A stretch of DNA of 13,620 nt from contig PKER01000381.1 of the NCBI GenBank assembly GCA_002919115.1, positions 1 through 13,620 on the forward strand, given 5' to 3'. This DNA comes from a bacterium. GTDB lineage: Bacteria > Actinomycetota > Thermoleophilia > Solirubrobacterales > 70-9. Of the stretch, positions 1-6,340 are shown in pieces. The translations under genes and the position numbers were made by a program. Under the pieces are notes generated by a model that saw only the letters and a list, made by a program, of their open reading frames with translations, had not been told where the DNA came from and made no database searches. The number at the start of each line of letters is the position of its first letter. The stretch's first letter is position 1.

Positions 1-1
1 G

Positions 2-280
2 CTCGAGGCCGCGGCGATCGGCGGCTATCCGGGCGAGGACTACGGCGTGGACGAGGCCGAGCGCGCGGTTGTCGAGGGCGGCGGCGGTGTCGCCGAGGGG
101 TTCGAGGAGGCCGAGCACGAGCTCATCGAGAACGCCTCGCACGAGGCCACGGCGCCCGACCCCGAGGAGCTCGCGGGCAAGCCGGAGGCGGCGCGCGGCG
201 ACGCCGAGTACGGCGAGGCCGACCACGAGCGGGCGCAGGGCGACGAGGACGAGCCGGAGCCCCCGACGGCGGGCAGCTAG
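2..280 (+). CDS. C-terminal part of an acidic hypothetical protein (5' end outside window)
   Basis: The frame is open from the first bases of the window to a TAG stop, so this is the last 92 residues of a longer protein. The visible part begins LEAAAIGGYPGEDYGVDEAER. It contains a Gly run, then a helix-prone stretch rich in Glu/Ala (GFEEAEHELIENASHE), then a disordered tail dominated by Glu, Asp, Pro and Gly. Its Asp/Glu content and third-position G/C bias fit real coding sequence. I do not recognise the family. The acidic tail suggests a soluble cytoplasmic protein, which is inference. The stop shares the four bases CTAG with the stop of the convergent ltrA-like gene. The frame also contains a GTG at 47, but the open frame upstream argues against that being the true start. 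Confidence 0.6.
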   Translation, partial: LEAAAIGGYPGEDYGVDEAERAVVEGGGGVAEGFEEAEHELIENASHEATAPDPEELAGKPEAARGDAEYGEADHERAQGDEDEPEPPTAGS

Positions 281-1418
281 CCGGCGGCCGCGTCCCGCTG
301 CAGTTCGTGGCGCACGCGGTCGCGCGCGTCGGCGAAGCGCACGACCTCGTAGGTGATCAGGCCGACCGCGAGCGCCGACACGATGCCGAGCGCGACGAGC
401 GCGGTCACGAGCCGACGCCAGCTGACCGACCCGACGTTGCGCAGCCGGAACGCGACGTGCGCAAGGAGGTAGATGGCAAACCCGCCTGCGAGCGCGAAGG
501 CCGGCACGGTGTGCAGGTGCTCGTCGAGGTGGAGGATCGACTCCTCGATTCCCATCGCCATGAAGACGATGCCCAGCACCATTGGCAGGTGGATGAACGT
601 GTAGGAGTCGCGCGCCAGGGTGTTCTGCTCCCGCCCGGGGGCCGCGCGCACGAGGCGGCGTTCGGCGACGATCGTCACCACGTCGAAGTAGGCCCACCAG
701 ACCGAGCAGATGAGCGCCATGCCGAAGGCGATCGCGACGAACATGGAGGTCGTCAGGTCGACCTCGGCGCCGACTCCGAACGCGACGATCGACTCCCCGA
801 GCGCGATGATCACGATCAGCCGGTGGCGCTCGACGAAGTGCTCGGGAACGAGCTTCCAGCCCTCGGCGCCGAACAGCGCGGGGCGCCGTAGTCGAGGAGG
901 AGCGCCAGCGCCCACACGGCGCCCTGCGCGGTGCTGTCCAGGAACGAGGCGCCGATGATCAGGGTCACGCCGATCGTGGTGCTCACGGTCAGGCCCAGCA
1001 CCGATTGGCGAAGCTGCGGCTCGTCGCGGCTGGCGATCATGAACAACGTGATGTGCGCCGCGCGCACCACCCCGTAGGCGAGCGCCACCGTGAGGGCGCG
1101 ATCGCTGAACGCGCCCTGCACGCTCAACGCGATGACCAGCAGCGCGGCCATCGCCAGGAACATCACGATCCGGACGGCGCCCTCCTCGGGGTCGATCACG
1201 CTGGTCAGCCACGCGTAGCCGATCCAGCACCACCAGAGGAGCGCGAGCACGAGCGTTGCCTTTGCGACGCCCTCCCAGCTCGGCTCGTGGACCATGAGCG
1301 CCGTGCACTGGGTGATCGCCAGCACGAAGACCAGGTCGAAGAAGAGCTCGAGTGGCAGGACCTGCTCGCCCTCGCGCAGTACTGCCCGGAGCGGGCGCTG
1401 GATCGGACCGGTGCTCAC
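277..1418 (-). pseudogene. ltrA: LtrA-family (low temperature requirement A) membrane protein, frameshifted
   Basis: Two overlapping minus-strand frames together make one LtrA-type polytopic membrane protein of unknown biochemical role. The N-terminal half (from GTG 1418) has the family hallmark LELFFDLVFVLAITQ and several membrane helices. It ends in the signature LLLDYG and then goes out of frame. The C-terminal half resumes as LFGAEGWKLVPEHFVERH, RLIVIIALGESIVAFGVG and further helices. Inserting one base in the G/C run near 884 restores the expected DYGGPALFGAEG reading and gives 380 residues with a single stop, close to the family's normal length. This is therefore a single-base deletion, either a true recent frameshift or a sequencing error. 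No in-frame start lies upstream of the GTG because a TAG occurs at 1434-1436. That TAG overlaps a good -10 box. Confidence 0.85.
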
Positions 1419-1430
1419 GGCGGCGAGGCC

Positions 1431-1436
1431 ATCCTA
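1431..1436 (-). promoter_or_regulatory. -10 box TAGGAT of the ltrA-like gene
   Basis: On the minus strand TAGGAT ends 12 bases before the GTG start at 1418. A transcript starting about 7 bases after it would have a leader of about 5 bases. No clear -35 and no Shine-Dalgarno sequence are visible. Confidence 0.5.
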
Positions 1437-1482
1437 AACCGGGGCCCGGAGGGAGCTACGGAAGGGGCACACGGGCTCGCGC

Positions 1483-2781
1483 CTAGCGCAGCGACTTCAG
1501 CCAGTCGCGGCGGACCTCGCCGATCCGCATGCGCTGCGGGTGGTAGCCCACGTCGAAGCGCGCGACCTCCTTGCGCTTCTTGTACGAGATCACCGACACC
1601 GCGTTGCTGCCGCTCCAGGAGACGAAGCAGCGGTTGCCGTTCAGGTTGTTGGTGACCCAGTAGGGCTTCGCGCCGCCCTCGATCAGCTTGTAGCGGAAGG
1701 TCTTGCGCGAGACGATCGCCACGTAGTCGGACATCGTGCCCGCGACGCACAGCCGCGTGCCCTTGCGGTTCATGGCGATCCCGTGGTGGGCCGAGTCCAG
1801 CAGGTAGTTCTCGCGCGGCATCGTGCGCACGTGCGGCGCGATCGGCAGGTTCGCGACCCGCAGGACCCGGTCCGTCTTCAGGTCGTACTCCACGAACCCG
1901 TGGAAGAACGAGACCTGGAAATAGACGTAGCGCTCGTTCGGCGAGAAGGTCATCGGGCGGACCGCCGAGCTCATGCCGGGGTAGCCGGCCTCCTCGAGCT
2001 TCACGCCCATGTCGATCTGCTTGAGGACCTCACCGGTCTTCGCGTCGACGACCTGGAAGAAGCGCTTGCCCTTCGTGGTGTCGAAGAGCGGGCTGTCCAG
2101 CGGTGTGTAGACCAGGCCGATGCTCGCGTGGTAGATCAGCTTGCCGTCCTTGGAGTAGACGTTCTCGTGCGGCGAGTCGCCGGAGGGGAAGCGGAAGACC
2201 TCCTCGCCGGTGTTGATGTCCAGCACGTGGACGACGTTGCCGGTGGAGGCGGAGACCGCGACGTGCTTGCCGTCGGGCGAGACCGCCATGTGGTCGGAGC
2301 GGAAGCCCGCGACCCGGAAGCGCCAGGCGATCTCGCCGGTGGCCATCCGGATGCCGACGACGTCGCCGAAGCTCGGCCGCGAGACGACCAGGAGACGGCC
2401 GTCGGGGCTCGAGTACATGTCGTCGACGTACTGGTCGTGCCCCTCGCCGATCAGGGTGCGGATCGCCAGGTAGAAGACGAGCCGCACCGGGTCGAGCAGC
2501 AGCTCGTTCATGCGCTGCTGGCGGTCGGGGATGATGTTGATGCGCGCCAGGCGGCGGTACTTGGCCTTCTTGCCGAGCGCGATCACGTCCGCGGTGCCCT
2601 CCCAGTTGTTGCCGACGAAGAGCACCTTGCGGGTCGGCGGCTTGCGCTTCGCGGCCCCGGCCTCGTCGGCTGCGGCCAGCGCGGCGCCGCCCGCCAGCGC
2701 GGCGGCGAGGCATGCCACCAAGGCCGCGCGCATGCGCAGGCCGGCGCGAGACGCGTTTTTCCTAACCCCTAGGACGCCCAC
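1483..2781 (-). CDS. Secreted YVTN/WD40-like beta-propeller protein
   Basis: The protein of 432 residues is predicted to be exported. A signal peptide lies at about residues 17-43, with a basic start (LRMR), a hydrophobic Ala/Leu core and small residues before the mature part. The mature protein has repeated beta-propeller blade motifs: SPDGRLLVVSRPSFGDVVGI, AVSPDGKHVAVSASTGNVVH, YSKDGKLIYHASIG, FSPNERYVYFQVS and MNRKGTRLCVAGTMSDYVA. Paired blade ends (VLDINTGEEV, VVDAKTGEVL) resemble YVTN or quinoprotein-like propellers. No catalytic domain is attached, so a binding or scaffolding role outside the membrane is an inference. The GTG start at 2781 sits 18 bases after a TAGGTT hexamer. ATG 2733 would give a shorter, more typical signal peptide (MRAALVACLAAALAGGAALA), so the start is uncertain. 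It lies 64 bases upstream of the ltrA-like gene on the same strand, but each has its own -10-like element. Confidence 0.75.
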   Translation of the reverse strand: MGVLGVRKNASRAGLRMRAALVACLAAALAGGAALAAADEAGAAKRKPPTRKVLFVGNNWEGTADVIALGKKAKYRRLARINIIPDRQQRMNELLLDPVRLVFYLAIRTLIGEGHDQYVDDMYSSPDGRLLVVSRPSFGDVVGIRMATGEIAWRFRVAGFRSDHMAVSPDGKHVAVSASTGNVVHVLDINTGEEVFRFPSGDSPHENVYSKDGKLIYHASIGLVYTPLDSPLFDTTKGKRFFQVVDAKTGEVLKQIDMGVKLEEAGYPGMSSAVRPMTFSPNERYVYFQVSFFHGFVEYDLKTDRVLRVANLPIAPHVRTMPRENYLLDSAHHGIAMNRKGTRLCVAGTMSDYVAIVSRKTFRYKLIEGGAKPYWVTNNLNGNRCFVSWSGSNAVSVISYKKRKEVARFDVGYHPQRMRIGEVRRDWLKSLR

Positions 2782-2799
2782 GGCGCTATCCCGCCGGGG

Positions 2800-2805
2800 A
2801 ACCTA
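2800..2805 (-). promoter_or_regulatory. Possible -10 box TAGGTT of the beta-propeller gene
   Basis: The minus strand reads TAGGTT in the 97-base divergent gap between this gene and the KhtT-like gene. It ends 18 bases before GTG 2781, giving a leader of roughly 11 bases. The -35 region is not recognisable. Confidence 0.35.
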
Positions 2806-2862
2806 ACGCGGGGCGGGAGGCGCGTGCAACCACCAACCGTCACCGGGCTCGGCGCCCCGGTG

Positions 2863-2868
2863 TGGAAT
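2863..2868 (+). promoter_or_regulatory. Possible -10 box TGGAAT of the KhtT-like/antiporter operon
   Basis: TGGAAT ends 10 bases before the ATG at 2879. It matches TATAAT at four of six positions. The spacing is like that of the other genes in the window, but the match is weaker because it lacks the TA start. Confidence 0.3.
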
Positions 2869-2878
2869 CCTTGTCTGA

Positions 2879-3106
2879 ATGGGCGACGGGATCGAGGTCA
2901 CCGAGCTGTTCGGGATCGGCACGAAGTACGTGATCAGCTCGACCACGCACCAGAAGCTGGCCGTGATCGTGCGCAAGGACGGCACCCGCGAGATCTACGC
3001 GTTCTCGAAGGGAGACGAGGAGCAGCCGAAGGTCGTGATCCGGCTGGACGAGGAGGAGGCGCGCCGCGTCGGCGCGGTGCTGACGGGGACGTACTACGGG
3101 GACTGA
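2879..3106 (+). CDS. KhtT-like cation:proton antiporter regulatory subunit, N-terminal domain only
   Basis: This 75-residue protein has the pattern of the N-terminal domain of KhtT-type regulatory subunits: a short strand ending in the motif GIGTKYVI, then KLAVIVRKDGTREIYAF, an acidic linker, and a final EEARRVGAVLTGTYYGD. KhtT proteins of Bacillus couple this domain to an RCK_C (TrkA-C) ligand domain and gate the KhtU K+/H+ antiporter. Here the RCK_C part is absent and the gene simply ends. The antiporter gene starts 21 bases downstream in the same direction, so the two are probably one operon, and the product likely binds the cytoplasmic face of that antiporter (inference). The ATG at 2879 is the only good start. 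The small size matches no other family I know. Confidence 0.72.
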   Translation: MGDGIEVTELFGIGTKYVISSTTHQKLAVIVRKDGTREIYAFSKGDEEQPKVVIRLDEEEARRVGAVLTGTYYGD

Positions 3107-3127
3107 CGCCGGGGTCGGGGGCGGCGC

Positions 3128-4606
3128 GTGGATGAGCTCGTAGCCCTCGGTGCCGCCGGCGTAACCGCCGCGATGCTGGCGCGGGCGGGGCGCTTGATCG
3201 CCCTGCCCACGATCCCGGCGTTCATGGCGGCCGGGATCATCCTCGGGCCGTCGGCCACGGACGTCCTCAGCGACCCGCACGCGCTCGAGCTGATCGCCGA
3301 CATCGGGCTGATCGTCCTGCTCTTCCACCTGGGCGTGGAGTTCCCGGTGGAGCAGGTCATGCGGGCCGGGCGCAGCGTCGTGCAGGGCGCGCTCGTCTAC
3401 ATCGGCCTCAACGTGACCGCGGGCCTCGCGCTCGGGTTCGCGCTGGGGTGGGGGACGACCGAGGCGCTCGTGATCGCGGGCGCGGTGGGCGTCTCGAGCT
3501 CCGCGATCGTCACCAAGCTCCTGATCGAGCTCAACCGCCTCGTCAACGCGGAGACGCCGGTGATCCTCGGGATCATCGTCGTCGAGGACATCTTCCTCGC
3601 CTTCTACCTCGCGCTGCTCGCGCCGCTGCTCGGGGAGGCCTCGTCGGTCGGGGAGGCGGCCGGGGACTTCGCGATCAGCTTCGCCTTCATCGGCGGGCTC
3701 GTCCTGATCGCGCGCTACGGGAGCTCGCTGATCGGCCGGATCCTCGACACCGACGACGAGGAGCTCATCGCGGTGCTGGCCGTGGGCGTCGCGGTCCTGA
3801 TGGCGGGGGTCGCGGAGGACCTCGGGGTCTCCGACGCGATCGGGGCGCTCATGATCGGCCTCGTCATCGGCCGCACGGTGCTGCGCGAGCGCGTGGAGAC
3901 CGTGATCACGCCGGTCCGCGACGCCTTCGCCGCGATCTTCTTCGTGGTCTTCGGGGCGAGCATCGAGCTCGGCGACCTCGGATCGGTCGCCGTGCCGGTG
4001 ATGGCCGCGGCCGGCCTCTCGGTCGTGATGTGCACGCTGGGCGGCGCGCTGGTGGCCCGCTTCAACAACCTGAACCAGGCGTCGGCTGCGAACGCCGCGC
4101 TCGTGCTGCTCGGCCGCGGCGAGTTCTCGCTGATCCTCGCGACGCTCGCGGTGGGCGCCGGCCTCGACCCGAGGATCGCCCCGTTCGTGGCGCTGTACGT
4201 GCTCGTGCTCGCGCTCGTCGGACCGATCCTCGCGGCGCGCTCGCGGATCGTCTCCGGCGCGCTGCCGGGCTGGCTCGTGGGCGGCGGCTATCGCTACGTC
4301 GGGAACGAGACGATCGTCGACGGCTGCCCGCACGTGGACGTCGTCCCGGCGACGCCGCTCTCCGACGGCTGCGACGACTGCCGGCGCCTGGGCGACGACT
4401 GGGTAGAGCTGCGCGTGTGCCTGGAGTGCGGGTACGTGGGGTGCTGCGACGACTCGAAGAACAAGCACGCTACCCGCCACCACGAGGAGACCGGCCACCC
4501 GGCGATAGCGACGCTCGAGCCCGACGAGGCCTGGCGCTACTGCTACGTCGACCGCGTCCTGATCACCGGCCGGGGCGACGTGGAGATCGAGGGGGACACG
4601 CCCTAG
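3128..4606 (+). CDS. CPA2 (Kef/KhtU-type) cation:proton antiporter with C-terminal UBP-type zinc finger
   Basis: Residues about 1-385 form a Kef-like Na+(K+)/H+ exchanger of the inner membrane with about 12 helices. Recognisable points are the first helices with LPTIPAFMAAGIILGPS, the FHLGVEF motif (66-72), SSAIVTKLL (124-132) and the acidic pair E153-D154 in VVEDIFLAFY, the place of the transport Asp in CPA2 proteins. Instead of a TrkA-N/RCK domain, the tail (about 398-480) is a ubiquitin-protease-type zinc finger: C400, H402, C415-x2-C418, C431-x2-C434, C439/C440, H447, H451/H452 and H457 form the metal-ligand pattern, followed by the usual W/CYVD end. Start GTG 3128 has no clear ribosome binding site and probably relies on coupling to the KhtT-like gene. 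The stop shares CTAG with the convergent reductase-like gene. The transporter call is firm; the transported ion and the role of the finger are not shown. Confidence 0.85.
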   Translation: MDELVALGAAGVTAAMLARAGRLIALPTIPAFMAAGIILGPSATDVLSDPHALELIADIGLIVLLFHLGVEFPVEQVMRAGRSVVQGALVYIGLNVTAGLALGFALGWGTTEALVIAGAVGVSSSAIVTKLLIELNRLVNAETPVILGIIVVEDIFLAFYLALLAPLLGEASSVGEAAGDFAISFAFIGGLVLIARYGSSLIGRILDTDDEELIAVLAVGVAVLMAGVAEDLGVSDAIGALMIGLVIGRTVLRERVETVITPVRDAFAAIFFVVFGASIELGDLGSVAVPVMAAAGLSVVMCTLGGALVARFNNLNQASAANAALVLLGRGEFSLILATLAVGAGLDPRIAPFVALYVLVLALVGPILAARSRIVSGALPGWLVGGGYRYVGNETIVDGCPHVDVVPATPLSDGCDDCRRLGDDWVELRVCLECGYVGCCDDSKNKHATRHHEETGHPAIATLEPDEAWRYCYVDRVLITGRGDVEIEGDTP

Positions 4607-6324
4607 GCGTCCAGCACCTGGTGCGCGAAGCGCACCGCCATGGCGCCGTCGCCGACGGCGCCGGCGACGCGGTTGGTGGCGCCGGAGCGCACGTCCCCGG
4701 CGGCGAACACCCCCGGCCGCACGGTCTCGAGCAGGTGCGGCGGGCGGTCGCTGAGCGGCCAGCAGTCGTGGCCCTCGTGCTTGGCGGCGACCTTGCCGCA
4801 CTTGATGTAGCCCGCCTCGTCCAGGGCGAGGACGCCGTCGACGGCCTCCGTGCAGGGGTCGGCGCCGATCATCACGAAGAGCGCCGCGGCGGGCAGCCGC
4901 TCGACGTTCCCGTCGCCGTCGCGGAGGTCGACCGCCTCCAGGTGGGTGGCGCCGTGGACGCCGACGACCTCGGTGTGGGTGCGGACCTCGATGTTGGGCG
5001 CGGCCTCGATGCGGTCGATCAGGTACCGCGACATCGTCCGCGCGAGGCTCGGCCCGCGGACGGCCATGCGGACGCTGCGGGCCGTCGACGCGAGCTTGAC
5101 GGCCGCCTGCCCGGCGGAGTTGCCGCCGCCGACCAAGACCACGTCCTCGCCGCGCAGCCGCCGCGCGTCGCTCGGCATCGCGGCGTGGTAGACGCCGGCG
5201 CCCCAGAGCCGGTCGATCCCGGGGACTTCGAGCGTCCGCCAGCGCGCCCCGGAGGCGACGACCACGGTGCGCGCGAGCACGTGCTGGCCGTCCTCGAGGT
5301 CCACGCGGACGAGGCCCTCCGGCCCGTCCGTGATCTCGACGACCGGGTGGAAGCTGGAGAGCACGGCGTCGAAGCGCTGCGCCTGCAGGGTCGCGTTGCG
5401 GGTGAGCTCGGTGCCCGAGATTCCGGTCGGGAAGCCGAGGTAGTTCTCGATCCGCGTGCTGGTGCTGGCCTGCCCGCCGGGCGCCCAGGACTCGGCGACG
5501 AACGTGCGCAGGCCCTCGGAGGCCCCGTAGACCGCCGCGGCGAGGCCGGCGGGGCCGCCGCCGATCGTCACGAGGTCGAAGCGCTCGCCGTCCACCTCGG
5601 CGCGCAGCCCGAGGTCGCGCGCGACCTGGCGCACGGACGGGTTGCGCAGCACCTGGTCGCCGCGGATCAGGATCGGCGTCTCCTCGCGGGGGATGCACAG
5701 GCCCTCGAGCAGCGCGGCGCTGTCCTCGTCGGAGTCGACGTCGTAGAAGCGCACCGGCAGGAGGTTGCGCTCGAGCAGGTCGCGCACCTCGAACGCGCGC
5801 CGCGAGCTGCGCGACGCGATCAGGCGCAGCACGCCGTGGCCCTCGCCCTCGACCCACGCGCGGCGCAGGCTGAGCGTGCGCAGCACGAGCTCGGCGAACT
5901 CCGGCCAGTCGGCGAGCATCGCGCGCAGCTCCTGGCGGGTGAACGCGATCACGCGCGTGGGCTCGACCGCTACGCACTCGGCGACCGACGGCTCGCCGGT
6001 GAACACGGCGAGGTCGCCGATGAAGCACCTGCTGTGCAGCTCCGCGAAGACGACGTCGGCCCTCGGGGTGTGGTCGACGAACTCGACGCGCCCCTCCTCG
6101 ACGACGAAGAACGGGATCTCGCGCGTCCCCTGCTCGAAGAGGACCTCGCCCGGCGCGAACGCGCGGCGCACGCCGCGCTCGGCGAGCCGCGCGATCTTGG
6201 CGTCGGACAGGCGCGGGAAGAGCTGCTGGTCGTGCGGGTCGGCGAAGCGTTCCGCCCGGATCCTCGTTCTCGCGGCGCCCTCGCTCAAGCGGGTCCAAGA
6301 GTACCCCGGACGCCGCTTCGCCAC
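4603..6324 (-). CDS. Fusion: cNMP-binding-like domain, glutaredoxin-like domain, thioredoxin-reductase-like FAD oxidoreductase
   Basis: Domains in order: a CAP_ED/cNMP-binding fold (about 35-150; FAPGEVLFEQGTREIPFFVV, then FIGDLAVFTGEPSVAECVAV); a degenerate glutaredoxin-like domain (about 165-238; RDLLERNLLPVRFYDVD, then ETPILIRGDQVLRNPS) without CxxC; and a thioredoxin-reductase-like module (about 248-573) with FAD motif IGGGPAG (254-260), NADPH motif VGGGNSAG (398-405) and the second FAD motif AAGDVR (541-546). At the place of the reductase CxxC the sequence is VYHAAMPSDA (378-387), with no cysteine. The phosphate cassette lacks the usual Arg (S113 there), so cAMP binding is doubtful. The protein therefore probably moves electrons from NAD(P)H to FAD but not by the classic dithiol route (inference). 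GTG 6324 is the longest start, but TTG 6288 lies 9 bases after a TACTCT box and may be the real one (561 residues). Confidence 0.82.
   Translation of the reverse strand: MAKRRPGYSWTRLSEGAARTRIRAERFADPHDQQLFPRLSDAKIARLAERGVRRAFAPGEVLFEQGTREIPFFVVEEGRVEFVDHTPRADVVFAELHSRCFIGDLAVFTGEPSVAECVAVEPTRVIAFTRQELRAMLADWPEFAELVLRTLSLRRAWVEGEGHGVLRLIASRSSRRAFEVRDLLERNLLPVRFYDVDSDEDSAALLEGLCIPREETPILIRGDQVLRNPSVRQVARDLGLRAEVDGERFDLVTIGGGPAGLAAAVYGASEGLRTFVAESWAPGGQASTSTRIENYLGFPTGISGTELTRNATLQAQRFDAVLSSFHPVVEITDGPEGLVRVDLEDGQHVLARTVVVASGARWRTLEVPGIDRLWGAGVYHAAMPSDARRLRGEDVVLVGGGNSAGQAAVKLASTARSVRMAVRGPSLARTMSRYLIDRIEAAPNIEVRTHTEVVGVHGATHLEAVDLRDGDGNVERLPAAALFVMIGADPCTEAVDGVLALDEAGYIKCGKVAAKHEGHDCWPLSDRPPHLLETVRPGVFAAGDVRSGATNRVAGAVGDGAMAVRFAHQVLDA
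6298..6303 (-). promoter_or_regulatory. -10 box TACTCT, suggests TTG 6288 start of the reductase-like gene
   Basis: The minus strand reads TACTCT, of TAnnnT form, ending 9 bases before an in-frame TTG at 6288. This is the same spacing as for capA, efp and the small membrane gene. No TAnnnT box stands at that distance before the longer GTG start at 6324. Confidence 0.45.
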
Positions 6325-6325
6325 C

Positions 6326-6331
6326 TATGCT
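6326..6331 (+). promoter_or_regulatory. -10 box TATGCT of the capA-like gene
   Basis: TATGCT ends 9 bases before ATG 6341, implying a leader of about two or three bases. It overlaps the 5' end of the divergent reductase-like gene if that gene uses its longest start. Confidence 0.5.
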
Positions 6332-6340
6332 GCGCGCAAC

